Positions 34,258 through 42,596 of a stretch of DNA of 64,000 bases are shown piece by piece (within the stretch, counting starts at the first letter, position 1; every line of letters starts with the position of its first letter). A program made the translations under genes and the position numbers. This DNA is from Streptomyces sp. LUP30 (GTDB lineage: Bacteria; Actinomycetota; Actinomycetes; Streptomycetales; Streptomycetaceae): positions 1 through 64,000 of the forward strand of contig NZ_MJAJ01000011.1 of the NCBI RefSeq assembly GCF_001746365.1, in the 5' to 3' direction. Below the pieces are notes generated by a model that was given only the letters and a program-made list of their open reading frames with translations, did no database searches and was not told the origin of the DNA.

Positions 34258-35247
34258 GTGTCGTACTCAGGCCCTCACTCCGACCCCTTCGGCCCCTCCG
34301 ACCCCTACCGGCCGTCCGACTCCTTCGACTCGGACCGGCCTCGGCGGTCCCGGCTGCGCCGTCCGCTGACCGTGGCGCTGGCCGCGCTCGTGCCCGGGGC
34401 GCTGCTGGGCTGGCTGGCGTACGAGGCGCTGGGCGGGGCCGGGAGCGGCGGGGACGGCGGGCCGGACGGGGCTCGGGCGGGGGCGGGCGCCGCTTCGAGC
34501 GCTCCGGGGACCGCCCCGGGCGGTGACGACCGGCCGGGCACCCTCTCCGCACCGCCGAGCCGGGCCACCGCTCCCCTCAGGGGCAAGGTCGTCGTCATCG
34601 ACCCGGGGCACAACCCCGCGAACTTCCGGCACACCGCCGAGATCGACCGCCAGGTGGACATCGGCACCAACCACAAGGAGTGCGACACCACGGGAACGTC
34701 CACGAACTCCGGTTACACCGAAGCCGAGTTCACGTTGGACGTGGCCCACCGGCTGCGCACGCTGCTGCAGCGGCAGGGCGCCACGGTGAAGCTGACGCAG
34801 GACGGGGACCGGCCGTTCGGGCCGTGCGTCGACGAGCGCGCCCGCATCGGGAACACGGCGCACGCCGACGCGGTCGTCTCGATCCACGCCGACGGCTCGG
34901 CGGCCGGCAACCGCGGCTTCCATGTGATCCTGCCGGCCGCGGTGCACGCGGGCGCCGCGGACACCCGGGCCGTCGTCGGCCCGTCGAAGGACCTCGGAAA
35001 GGTGCTCGCGAGCGACTTCGCCCGTTCCACGGGCACTTCGCCGTCCAACTACGTCGGAGACGGAACCGGTCTCGTCACGCGCAGGGACCTCGGCGGTCTC
35101 AATCTGTCAACGGTTCCCAAGGTGTTCATCGAGTGCGGCAACATGCGCGATAGCAAGGACGCGGCGCTGCTGACCAGTGGCGTCTGGCGGCAGAAGGCGG
35201 CGCAGGGGATGTCTGAGGGAATCGTGAGTTTCCTGCACGGGTCCTGA
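34258..35247 (+). CDS. N-acetylmuramoyl-L-alanine amidase, membrane-anchored
   Basis: 329 residues from GTG 34258. A short acidic/Pro cytoplasmic tail, one membrane anchor (TVALAALVPGALLGWLAY), a low-complexity Gly/Ala/Ser stretch, and the amidase_3 domain from about residue 105 (KVVVIDPGHNPANF with the Zn-ligand His, GYTEAEFTLD with the catalytic Glu, SIHADG with the second Zn-ligand His, FIECGNMRD with the second Glu). It cleaves the lactyl-alanine bond of peptidoglycan stem peptides on the outer face of the membrane. Confidence 0.92.
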   Translation: MSYSGPHSDPFGPSDPYRPSDSFDSDRPRRSRLRRPLTVALAALVPGALLGWLAYEALGGAGSGGDGGPDGARAGAGAASSAPGTAPGGDDRPGTLSAPPSRATAPLRGKVVVIDPGHNPANFRHTAEIDRQVDIGTNHKECDTTGTSTNSGYTEAEFTLDVAHRLRTLLQRQGATVKLTQDGDRPFGPCVDERARIGNTAHADAVVSIHADGSAAGNRGFHVILPAAVHAGAADTRAVVGPSKDLGKVLASDFARSTGTSPSNYVGDGTGLVTRRDLGGLNLSTVPKVFIECGNMRDSKDAALLTSGVWRQKAAQGMSEGIVSFLHGS

Positions 35248-35421
35248 TCAGCGCCCGGATCCCGGCGGACAGCGCGATCGTGCGGACGATAGTGTCGTCC
35301 CTACGATGAGGGGCCACCCCCGCGCTCACACCGGGGCCTGACGGCGACCTGGTGACAGCGACGCCTCTACCGATATGTGTATGCGTGTGCCGATGACGAG
35401 ACGACTGACGAAGGACCTGAA

Positions 35422-36267
35422 GTGAATATCCGCTCCCTCACTCGAGGCGACGGCGTGGTGATCGGAGCAGCGGTATTGCTGTTCGTCGCGTCGTTCTTCG
35501 ATCTCTACTCGATCGACGGGATCCCTGACAGCTACGATCTGCCGAACCTCTGGAACAGCGGGCCCGTGCTGTTCGGCGTCGTGCTCGCGGGGATCATCGG
35601 CGCCGCTCTCGTGGTCGTCAGCCGGGGGCTGCCGCAGGCGCCCAAGGTCGTCGGACTCGAGCTCCGTCAGTTCGGCGTGGCCTTCACGGTCTTCGCCGCG
35701 TGGAGCGCGCTGGGCAACATCTTCGACCCGTCCGGCGGCTACGACAACGTCGGCGACAGCTCGAACGCCCCCGACGCCGGAGCGGGTCTGATCCTCGCCC
35801 TCATCGCCACGCTGGTGCTGGCCGGCGCCGCCGTCGCCACTCCTCTCGTCCCCGCTCTCCAGGCCGGTCTCGTCCCGGCGCCGAAGCCACAGGCTCCGCA
35901 GCCCTACGGCGCGCAGCCGCCCGCCGGTTACGGCTACCCGGGCGCGCCGCAGCCCTCGGCGTTCGGCGGCCAGCCGCAGCCGGGCCAGCCCGGTCAGCCG
36001 GGTCAGCCGGGTCAGCCGGGCGGGCAGCCCTTCGGCGGGCAGCCGGGTCCGGCGCAGCCGGCGGCCGCGGACTTCTCGCCGTTCTGGTTCGCCGTGCCCG
36101 TGCCGCGTCCGCTGTACGCGGAGGACGGCGCGCCGACGCCGATCGCCGAACTGGCTCCGGGCACCTGGTACCTGGCGGTCGAGCAGGGCGCCCAGGGCCT
36201 GGTCGCACAGACCCAGGACGGCCGGCGCGGCGTCCTGCGGGACACCTCCGGCATCCAGCGCGGCTGA
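35422..36267 (+). CDS. Membrane protein with Pro/Gln/Gly-rich region
   Basis: 281 residues from GTG 35422. Four hydrophobic segments in the first 150 residues (GVVIGAAVLLFVASFFDLYS, VLFGVVLAGIIGAALVVV, FGVAFTVFAAWSALG, AGLILALIATLVLAGAAVATPL) resemble the DUF5336-type actinobacterial membrane proteins. The next 80 residues are Pro/Gln/Gly/Tyr repeats (QPGQPGQPGQPG), then a C-terminal globular segment (PFWFAVPVPRPLYAEDGAPTPIAEL, TWYLAVEQG). Function unknown; the low-complexity region is typical of proteins that assemble at the pole or cell wall. A terminator follows. Confidence 0.78.
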   Translation: MNIRSLTRGDGVVIGAAVLLFVASFFDLYSIDGIPDSYDLPNLWNSGPVLFGVVLAGIIGAALVVVSRGLPQAPKVVGLELRQFGVAFTVFAAWSALGNIFDPSGGYDNVGDSSNAPDAGAGLILALIATLVLAGAAVATPLVPALQAGLVPAPKPQAPQPYGAQPPAGYGYPGAPQPSAFGGQPQPGQPGQPGQPGQPGGQPFGGQPGPAQPAAADFSPFWFAVPVPRPLYAEDGAPTPIAELAPGTWYLAVEQGAQGLVAQTQDGRRGVLRDTSGIQRG

Positions 36268-36302
36268 GCGTCCGCCCCGACCACGTCGGACCACGGCAAG
36301 CA

Positions 36303-36330
36303 GGCCCCTCGCCCTTCCGGGCGGGGGGCC
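36303..36330 (+). terminator. Hairpin terminator
   Basis: GGCCCCTCGCCC-ttcc-GGGCGGGGGGCC, a 12-bp stem with one G-T pair, 36 bases after the upstream stop and before the oxidoreductase promoter. Confidence 0.7.
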
Positions 36331-36358
36331 GTTGTCGTACAGTCGCAGCCCCCTGCAA

Positions 36359-36373
36359 CTGACGGACCGTCAG
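36359..36373. promoter_or_regulatory. CTGACG-type 15-bp motif, copy 2
   Basis: CTGACGG-a-CCGTCAG is a perfect palindrome whose last bases run into the AGGAGG ribosome binding site of the F420 oxidoreductase gene. It shares 12 of 15 bases with copy 1 at 26946. Confidence 0.5.
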
Positions 36374-36382
36374 GAGGCTGTC

Positions 36383-37393
36383 ATGCGGCTCGGTCTCGCG
36401 CTCGGCTACTGGGGCCGCGGCCCCTCCCCGGACCAGGTGGAGCTGGCCCGGGAGGCGGAGCGGCTCGGATACGACTCGGTGTGGACGGCGGAGTCCTGGG
36501 GATCGGACGCCTTCACCCCGCTCACCTGGATCGCCGCACGGACGTCCACGATCAGGCTCGGCACGGCGGTCGCGCAGATGGCGGCCCGCTCCCCCACCAC
36601 GACCGCGATGCACGCCCTCACCCTGGACCATCTGTCCGGGGGACGGATGATGCTCGGGCTCGGCCTGTCCGGCCCGCAGGTCGTCGAGGGCTGGTACGGC
36701 CGCCCCTTCCCCGGATCGCCGCTGACCGCGACCCGGGAGTACGTGGACGTGGTCCGGCAGGTGCTGCGGCGGCAGGGTCCGGTCGAGACCGACGGCCGGT
36801 TCCATCCCCTCCCCTACCGGGGCCCCGACGGGACCGGCCTGGGCAGGGCGCTGAAGTCCATCACCCATCCGCTGCGGCCGGATCTGCCGGTGCTGCTCGG
36901 CGCGGAGGGGCCGAGGAACGTGGCGCAGACCGTGCGGATCGCCGACGGCTGGCTGCCGTTGTACTGGTCGCCGAGCAGGCCCGACGCGTACGGCCCGGGG
37001 ATCGAGGAACTGCCGGAGGGCTTCCGGGTGGCCCCGATGGCGCGGGTCAAGGTGTGCGACGACGTCCCCGAAGGGCTGCTGGCCGTCAAGGCCATGCTCG
37101 GCTTCTACATCGGCGGCATGGGCCACGCCACCCGCAACTTCCACGCCGACCTGATGGCGCGCATGGGCTACGAGGAGGAGGCCCGGCACATCCAGGACCT
37201 GTTCCTGGCGGGTCGTCGTGAGGAGGCCGTGCTCGCCGTGCCGGACGCCTTCGCCGACGAGATCTCCCTCGTCGGACCCCGCGAACGCATCGCGGAGCGG
37301 CTGGAGTCGTGGCGCAAGGGCCCGGTGACGGACCTGCTGGCCGTGGCCCCGGACCGGACCTCGCTACGGGTGCTGGCGGAGCTCAACTCCTGA
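36383..37393 (+). CDS. LLM-class F420-dependent oxidoreductase, Rv3520c-like
   Basis: 336 residues with the luciferase-like TIM-barrel. Sequence phrases such as GLALGYWGRGP, SVWTAESWGSDAFTPLTW, LDHLSGGRMMLGLGLSGPQVVEGWYG and LLGAEGPRNVAQT are the hallmark of the Rv3520c subfamily of F420H2-dependent enzymes. In mycobacteria that gene sits in the cholesterol-degradation region. The substrate is unknown. ATG 36383 has AGGAGG seven bases upstream. A palindromic motif shared with other catabolic loci overlaps the translation start region. Confidence 0.87.
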   Translation: MRLGLALGYWGRGPSPDQVELAREAERLGYDSVWTAESWGSDAFTPLTWIAARTSTIRLGTAVAQMAARSPTTTAMHALTLDHLSGGRMMLGLGLSGPQVVEGWYGRPFPGSPLTATREYVDVVRQVLRRQGPVETDGRFHPLPYRGPDGTGLGRALKSITHPLRPDLPVLLGAEGPRNVAQTVRIADGWLPLYWSPSRPDAYGPGIEELPEGFRVAPMARVKVCDDVPEGLLAVKAMLGFYIGGMGHATRNFHADLMARMGYEEEARHIQDLFLAGRREEAVLAVPDAFADEISLVGPRERIAERLESWRKGPVTDLLAVAPDRTSLRVLAELNS

Positions 37394-37395
37394 CA

Positions 37396-37430
37396 GGGCA
37401 AGGGCAAGGGCAAGGGCAAGAGCAAGGGCC
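37396..37430. repeat. GGGCAA hexamer run
   Basis: Five or six copies of GGGCAA (one with GAGCAA) directly follow the stop of the F420 oxidoreductase gene. Confidence 0.7.
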
Positions 37431-37514
37431 AGGCTCTGGCCGGCCAGAGCCCTGTGCCCAACAAGCCGGAAGCGCCCGAGGTTTCATTCGGAATCGAACG
37501 GCAATCCGGATGGC

Positions 37515-37805
37515 ATGTCTCGATATCGCAGTGGTTCCAACTCGGCAGGAACGGTCATAGCGGTCGTCGCGGACGTCATGGCCGTCATCCTCGGGCTCTG
37601 GATCCTCATGTATCTGCTGGACGCCAACCGGGGCAACGACCTCGTCCAGTTCATCCATCACACGGCCAACTGGCTCGCCGGCTGGTCCCGTGACCTCTTC
37701 ACGTTCGACGAGGCATGGGCCCGCGTCGTGGCCGGTTACGGCCTGGCGGCGGTGGTGTACCTGTTCGTCGGCCACGCCATCGCGAACCGCGTCCACCGCC
37801 ACTGA
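37515..37805 (+). CDS. Small membrane protein, 96 residues
   Basis: 96 residues with two hydrophobic segments (TVIAVVADVMAVILGLWILMYLL and VVAGYGLAAVVYLFVGHAI) separated by a soluble loop containing HHTANWLAGWSRDLF. No known domain. Codon usage is that of a real gene. ATG 37515 is used, and an out-of-frame ATG lies five bases upstream. Function unknown; it is downstream of the F420 oxidoreductase but separated by more than 100 bases. Confidence 0.7.
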   Translation: MSRYRSGSNSAGTVIAVVADVMAVILGLWILMYLLDANRGNDLVQFIHHTANWLAGWSRDLFTFDEAWARVVAGYGLAAVVYLFVGHAIANRVHRH

Positions 37806-37938
37806 GCCCCGCTCGGTCCCCGCACCCCCACAGTCCCCTCACTCCCCGGAGCCCCCGCAGTCCGCTCGGTCTCCGGAGCCCCCGCAGTCCTCTCGGACCC
37901 GGGAGTCCCCGGAGTCGACCGTGCGCTCCGAGCTCTCC

Positions 37939-39009
37939 TCAGGCGCAGCAGTCGGCTTCCAGCCCGGAGGGCAGCTGCTCTCCGCCGAAGACGGCGCAGG
38001 TGGCCTCGTGACCGCCGAGGGCCGCGACGGCGAGCAGCAGCGATCCCGCCGTCCAAGTGGTCAGCTCGCGGGGCCAGATGGCCTCGTCCTCGAACACGAA
38101 CCCGGTCCAGTACAGCCCCGACTCCGCGTCCCGGAGGTGCTGGATGGCCTGCAGGATCTCCAGCGCGCGGTCGGACTCGCCCATCGCCCACAGAGCGAGG
38201 GCGAGTTCGGCCGACTCGCCGCCCGTCACCCAGGGGTTGGGAGCCACGCAGCGCACGCCCAGCCCGGGGACGACGAACCGCTCCCAGTCCGCCTCGATGC
38301 GGGACTTGGCCTCCGCGCCGGTCAACGCGCCGCCCAGGACGGGGTAGTACCAGTCCATCGAGTAGCGGTCCTTGTCGAGGAACCGTTCCGGGTGCCGTCG
38401 TATGGCGTGCCTCAGGGCGCCCGCCGCCAACTCCCAGTCGGGCTGCGGCTCTTCGCGCTGCTCGGCGACGGCCAGCGCGCAGCGCAGCGCCTGGTGGATC
38501 GAGGAGGAGCCGGTGAGCAGCGCGTCGGCGGTCGGCGTGCCGTCGTCGTCGCGCCGCCAGCCGATCTGCCCGCCGGGCTGCTGCAGCCGCAGCACGTACT
38601 CGATCGCCGCGTGGACGGTCGGCCACATGCGGTCGAGGAAGGTGTCGTCGCCGGTGGACAGGTAGTGGTGCCAGACGCCGACGGCTATGTAGGCGACGAA
38701 GTTCGTCTCGCGCCCCCGGTCGGTGACGGCGTCGAACTCGCCGTCCTGGTAGGCCGCGAACCAGGAACCGTCGTCGTTCTGGTGGCGGGCCAGCCAGTCG
38801 TAGGCGCGCTCGGCGGCCTCGTGCTCGCCGGCCGCGTCCAGCGCCATGGCGGTCTCGGTGTGGTCCCACGGGTCGAGGTGGTGGCCGCGGAACCACGGGA
38901 TCGCGCCGTCCTCCCGCTGTACGGCGAGGATGCCGGCGACGGTCGCGGCGGCCTGCTCGGCGGTGAGGACCCCGGTCAGGACGAGGTGTTCTGTCCGGGG
39001 CGTCGTCAC
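37939..39009 (-). CDS. Alpha/alpha-toroid protein (prenyltransferase or glycosidase-like)
   Basis: 356 residues from GTG 39009. Internal helical repeats with QREDGAIPWF, DDGSWFAAYQDG, GQIGWRRDDDG and ESAELALALWAMG are typical of (alpha/alpha)6-toroids of the GH15 or prenyltransferase/squalene cyclase type. The N-terminal LTAEQAAATVAGILAVQREDG suggests a scaffold without the DxDD cyclase motif; no catalytic assignment can be made. The start codon overlaps the stop of the methyltransferase gene (GTGA), forming an operon with the glycosyltransferase. Cys residues cluster at the C-terminus (CAVFGG, ADCCA). Confidence 0.82.
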   Translation of the reverse strand: MTTPRTEHLVLTGVLTAEQAAATVAGILAVQREDGAIPWFRGHHLDPWDHTETAMALDAAGEHEAAERAYDWLARHQNDDGSWFAAYQDGEFDAVTDRGRETNFVAYIAVGVWHHYLSTGDDTFLDRMWPTVHAAIEYVLRLQQPGGQIGWRRDDDGTPTADALLTGSSSIHQALRCALAVAEQREEPQPDWELAAGALRHAIRRHPERFLDKDRYSMDWYYPVLGGALTGAEAKSRIEADWERFVVPGLGVRCVAPNPWVTGGESAELALALWAMGESDRALEILQAIQHLRDAESGLYWTGFVFEDEAIWPRELTTWTAGSLLLAVAALGGHEATCAVFGGEQLPSGLEADCCA

Positions 39010-39749
39010 TTGGCGGCCGCCTCGGACAGCGAGGGCAGATGGGGCTTGGTCGCGTAGGCCACGAAGCTCTTGCCGATGAGCGGGTTCAGCGCCTGCTCGG
39101 CGACCCGGGTGGCCAGCGGCTTCTTCATGATGTCCCAGACCAGCAGCTTGTGGTAGGCGCGCACCGGCAGCGCCTTGTCGTTGTCGACGCCGAACGCGCA
39201 CTTCAGCCACCAGTACGGCGAGTGCAGCGCGTGGGCGTGGTGGGTGCCGTACGGCTTGAGGCCCGCCTCGCGGATCTTCTCGAGCAGTTCGTCCGCCCGG
39301 TAGATGCGGATGTGGCCGCCCTCGACCTCGTGGTAGGCGTCGGAGAGGGTCCAGCAGACCTTCTCGGGGCCGTAGCGCGGGACGGTGATCGCGATGCGGC
39401 CGCCCGGCTTCAGCACGCGCACCATCTCCGCGAGGACGCCCTTGTCGTCCGGTATGTGCTCCATGACCTCGGAGATGATGACGACGTCGAAGGACTCGTC
39501 GGGGAAGGGCAGGGCGAGGGCGTCGCCCTCCATGGCGGTCGCGGTCGCGCCCTCGGGAGCCTCCCCGGCCTCCTTCATCGCCGCGAACCACTTGGCGACC
39601 TCGCGGATCTCCTCGGCGTTCTGGTCGAGGGCCACGACCTGTGCGCCGCGCCGGTAGCACTCGAAGGCGTGCCGGCCGGCCCCGCAGCCGAGGTCCAGGA
39701 CCCGGTCGCCCGGGGCGAGCGGGAACCGGGAGAAGTCGACGGTCAGCAC
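39006..39749 (-). CDS. Class I SAM-dependent methyltransferase
   Basis: 247 residues from GTG 39749. SAM motifs are RVLDLGCGAGRHAFECYRRG, VVALDQN, DVVIISEVMEHIPDD and LKPGGRIAITVPRYG. It resembles UbiE/COQ5-type and glycolipid methyltransferases. The GTG overlaps the stop of the glycosyltransferase gene (GTGCTGA), and its stop overlaps the start of the toroid-protein gene, so the three are translationally coupled. A joint role in making or modifying a glycosylated or prenylated cell-surface compound is plausible but unproven. Confidence 0.87.
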   Translation of the reverse strand: MLTVDFSRFPLAPGDRVLDLGCGAGRHAFECYRRGAQVVALDQNAEEIREVAKWFAAMKEAGEAPEGATATAMEGDALALPFPDESFDVVIISEVMEHIPDDKGVLAEMVRVLKPGGRIAITVPRYGPEKVCWTLSDAYHEVEGGHIRIYRADELLEKIREAGLKPYGTHHAHALHSPYWWLKCAFGVDNDKALPVRAYHKLLVWDIMKKPLATRVAEQALNPLIGKSFVAYATKPHLPSLSEAAAK

Positions 39750-41287
39750 GTGGCCCTGCTTTCGCGATCGGATGCTTCGGATACATCGGCGGCGGGAACG
39801 ACGCCGGTCGCCCGGGCGTCGACGGCCTCGGGAGCTGAAGGGGCGGAAGGAACGGAAGGAACGGCGAGGGCCGCGGGGGCAGTCGGCGCCGCCGTCGCCC
39901 CGGGCGCCGCCGTCGCTTCGGGGGCCGCCGTCATTTCGGCGGCGACGGGGCGAGCCGGCGGAGCCTCGGGGGCCCGGGTGCGGCCGTCGTCGGCCATCGC
40001 CTCGCGGTAACGGGCCACGGTCCCCTCGGCGGCCCGCGCCCAGGTGAACCGCTCCAGCACCCGCTGCCGTCCGGCCGCGCCGAGCCGGGCCCGCAGTTCC
40101 GGGTCGCCGAGCAGCCGGCCCAGGCCCGCGGCGAGCGCGCCCGCGTCGCCGGGCGGCACGGCCAGGCAGGTCTCCCCGTCGCGCCCGGCGACCTCGGGGA
40201 TCGCCCCGCCGGTCGTGGCGATCAGCGGGGTGCCCGTGGCCATGGCCTCGGCGGCCGGCAGGGAGAAACCCTCGTACAGCGACGGCACGCAGGCGACCTC
40301 CGCCGAGCGCACCAGGTCGACCAGTTCGGCGTCGGAGATGCCCTTCACGAACTCGACGGCCCCTTCGAGGCCGTACCGCTCGATCGACTGGGCGACCGGC
40401 CCCTCCTGCGGGCGCTTGCCGACGACGACCAGGTGGGCGTGCGGGTGCTCGGTACGCACCTTCGCCAGGGCGTCGACGAGGTGGACCAGGCCCTTGAGCG
40501 GAACGTCCGCGCTGGACGTCGTCACGATCCGGCCGGGTATCTGCGCCACGGCGGGATTCGGCGAGAACAGGTCGGTGTCGGCCCCGATGTGGACGACGTG
40601 GATGCGGTCGTCGCGGACGCCGAGATGGTCGACTATCTCCTGGCGGGAGGTCCCGGAGACGGTGAGCACGGAGGGCAGCCGGCGGGCCACGCGCTTCTGC
40701 ATGGCGGTGAACGCGTACCAGCGGCGCACGGAGTACCGCCGCCGCCACCCCTCGGCGGCGTCCAGCTCCAACTGCCGGTCGACGGTGATGGGGTGATGGA
40801 TGGTGGTGACCAGGGGTGCGCCGACGTCCCCCAACAGGCCGTAGCCCAGAGTCTGGTTGTCGTGCACGACGTCGAACTCACCGCGGCGGGCGCGCAGATG
40901 GCGGCGGGCGCGCAGTGAGAAGGTCAGCGGCTCGGGGAACCCGCCGGTCCACATCGTCGCCACTTCGAGGGCGTCGATCCAGTCGCGGTACTCGCCCCGA
41001 CCGGGGGTGCGGAAGGGATCCGGCTGACGGTAGAGGTCGAGGCTGGGCAGCTCGGTGAGGGAGAGCCGGTCCTCGTGCCCCGGGTCGAGTACCGGGTAGG
41101 GCTGCGAACCGATGACCTCGACGCGGTGCCCGAGACGGGCGAGCTCGCGTGAGAGATGCCGAACGTAGACGCCCTGGCCCCCGCAGAACGGGTTTCCCTT
41201 ATAGGTGAGGAGCGCGATCTTGAGCGGTCGCCCGCCGTCAGCGGCAACGTCATGCCGAGACCCTGCCTGACTGGCCTCAGCGGTCAC
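39743..41287 (-). CDS. GT4-family glycosyltransferase
   Basis: 514 residues from GTG 41287. N-terminal Rossmann half: KIALLTYKGNPFCGGQGVYVRHLSRELA, with the GGQG donor/acceptor loop. C-terminal half: VSGTSR, HIGADTDLF, VPSLYEGFSLPAAEAMATGTPLIAT (the EX7E motif of GT4 retaining enzymes). The last 80 residues are an Ala/Pro/Glu-rich disordered tail. Likely transfers a sugar from a nucleotide donor to a lipid or small-molecule acceptor. It starts the GT-methyltransferase-toroid operon, and a KstR-like site lies 55 bases upstream, between it and the kstR-like gene. Confidence 0.88.
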   Translation of the reverse strand: MTAEASQAGSRHDVAADGGRPLKIALLTYKGNPFCGGQGVYVRHLSRELARLGHRVEVIGSQPYPVLDPGHEDRLSLTELPSLDLYRQPDPFRTPGRGEYRDWIDALEVATMWTGGFPEPLTFSLRARRHLRARRGEFDVVHDNQTLGYGLLGDVGAPLVTTIHHPITVDRQLELDAAEGWRRRYSVRRWYAFTAMQKRVARRLPSVLTVSGTSRQEIVDHLGVRDDRIHVVHIGADTDLFSPNPAVAQIPGRIVTTSSADVPLKGLVHLVDALAKVRTEHPHAHLVVVGKRPQEGPVAQSIERYGLEGAVEFVKGISDAELVDLVRSAEVACVPSLYEGFSLPAAEAMATGTPLIATTGGAIPEVAGRDGETCLAVPPGDAGALAAGLGRLLGDPELRARLGAAGRQRVLERFTWARAAEGTVARYREAMADDGRTRAPEAPPARPVAAEMTAAPEATAAPGATAAPTAPAALAVPSVPSAPSAPEAVDARATGVVPAADVSEASDRESRATC

Positions 41288-41341
41288 CCCGGGCCCCCTT
41301 CTGCCTGCATTGTCCCGCGAGACTACGTCGGGACGCTAACC

Positions 41342-41355
41342 TAGAACAAGTTTCA
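41342..41355. promoter_or_regulatory. Perfect KstR consensus site
   Basis: TAGAACAAGTTTCA matches TnnAACnnGTTnnA at every fixed position. It lies between the glycosyltransferase (start 41287, minus) and the kstR-like gene (start 41517, plus). A second, overlapping inverted repeat, CAAGT-N5-ACTTG, begins at 41347. Autoregulation by KstR from such a site is known in mycobacteria. Confidence 0.7.
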
Positions 41356-41516
41356 GACTTGATCGTTCGGGAGGCTCTGAATCTACCGGCAGGTACGAGC
41401 GCTGTGAGCAGTGGATCAGGTGATTCACGCCACCACCGATCACCCGTCAGCCGTATGATCACCGCCCCTCACCGACTGTCACCACGACTGTCACGGAACG
41501 GACCGGAACGGGACCC

Positions 41517-42155
41517 ATGTCTGCGGAAGCCAGCCCTCAGCGCCCCGCGCACTCCTCCCTCACCGAGCGGCAGGAGGCGCGCCGCCGCCGCATCCTGCAC
41601 GCGAGCGCGCAGTTGGCCAGCCGGGGCGGTTTCGACGCGGTGCAGATGCGGGAGGTCGCGGAGAACTCGCAGGTCGCCCTCGGCACGCTGTACCGCTACT
41701 TCCCCTCCAAGGTGCATCTGCTGGTGGCCACCATGCAGGACCAGCTGGAGCACATGCACGGCACACTGCGGAAGAAGCCGCCGACGGGCGAACGGGCGGC
41801 GGAGCGCGTGGCCGAGACCCTGATGCGCGCGTTCCGCGCCCTGCAGCGCGAGCCGCACCTGGCCGACGCGATGGTCCGTGCGCTGACCTTCGCCGACCGC
41901 AGCGTCTCACCGGAGGTCGACCAGGTGTCCCGTCAGACGACTGCGATCATCCTGGACTCGATGGGCCTGACCGACCCCACCCCCGAGCAGCTCTCCGCGG
42001 TCCGCGTCATCGAGCACACCTGGCACTCGGCGCTCATCACCTGGCTGTCGGGCCGCGCGTCCATCGCGCAGGTGCGGATCGACATCGAGACGGTGTGCCG
42101 GCTGATCGACGTGACCGACCCCGAGGCCCGCAACGAGCCGCCGACGCGCGCATAG
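41517..42155 (+). CDS. kstR: KstR-like TetR-family repressor
   Basis: 212 residues. The recognition region QMREVAENSQVALGTLYRYFPSKVHLLVA is nearly identical in form to the KstR family, in which QMREVA and GTLYRYFPSKVHLLV are diagnostic; the preceding RRRILHASAQLASRGGFDAV is the first helix of the TetR domain. The rest is helical and also KstR-like (ALTFADRSVSPEVDQV, AWL/TWLSGRAS). In mycobacteria KstR represses the sterol side-chain degradation regulon and is released by a cholesterol-derived CoA thioester. Candidate boxes lie upstream of this gene and of several degradative genes in the window. Confidence 0.88.
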   Translation: MSAEASPQRPAHSSLTERQEARRRRILHASAQLASRGGFDAVQMREVAENSQVALGTLYRYFPSKVHLLVATMQDQLEHMHGTLRKKPPTGERAAERVAETLMRAFRALQREPHLADAMVRALTFADRSVSPEVDQVSRQTTAIILDSMGLTDPTPEQLSAVRVIEHTWHSALITWLSGRASIAQVRIDIETVCRLIDVTDPEARNEPPTRA

Positions 42156-42314
42156 CGCCGCGCGACGGCACGGATCGACCGCCGGATCGCCCAAGACGCC
42201 GCTGGCGCCTCGGTCCCTCCCGCCGTGGACGTGGACGTGGACGTGCATGGAGATGTCGACGGCGACGTCCGCCTGCACATCCACGTCGTTCCCGGTCCCG
42301 ACGGCGTCCCTACC
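42156..42314. repeat. GTGGAC repeat spacer
   Basis: The gap between kstR and ferredoxin contains GTGGAC hexamers (42223-42246) and similar GACGT-rich sequence. Frames through it on both strands have poor codon usage and are rejected as genes. Confidence 0.5.
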
Positions 42315-42596
42315 TCACTCCTCGGGCGGGAACACCGGCTCGCCGTTCCCCGCCAGCGTGATCATGATCGCCTCCACCGGGCAGCTCTCCGCCGCCGCCA
42401 GCACCCGCTCGTTGGCGTCCGTGTCCGGGTCGGCCGGATGGGACTGACGTGCGGTGTCCAGCCGGAAGCCGTCCGGCGCGTGATGGACGCACTGGGCGGA
42501 ACCGATGCACAGGGACCGGTCCACCTCGACGCGCCACCGGTCCCCCGCTCCTGCGCCCGGACGCTCCGGCGCGGGAGGCGCCCCCACCTCACTCAC
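42315..42596 (-). CDS. P450-type [3Fe-4S] ferredoxin
   Basis: 93 residues from GTG 42596. Cluster ligands are CIGSAQC and SCPVEAI, with the usual middle Cys of a 4Fe-4S cluster replaced, which indicates a 3Fe-4S ferredoxin like those that feed electrons to P450s. The start overlaps the aldehyde dehydrogenase stop (GTGA). It is a candidate partner for the CYP125-like enzyme encoded 11 kb away, since both loci share KstR-like and CTGACG motifs. Confidence 0.88.
   Translation of the reverse strand: MSEVGAPPAPERPGAGAGDRWRVEVDRSLCIGSAQCVHHAPDGFRLDTARQSHPADPDTDANERVLAAAESCPVEAIMITLAGNGEPVFPPEE

Noticed and set aside
42156..42314. Short frames reading MDVDVDVHGDV-like repeats between kstR and ferredoxin.
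   Set aside because: They arise from GTGGAC hexamers and exist in several frames on both strands, so coding is unlikely.
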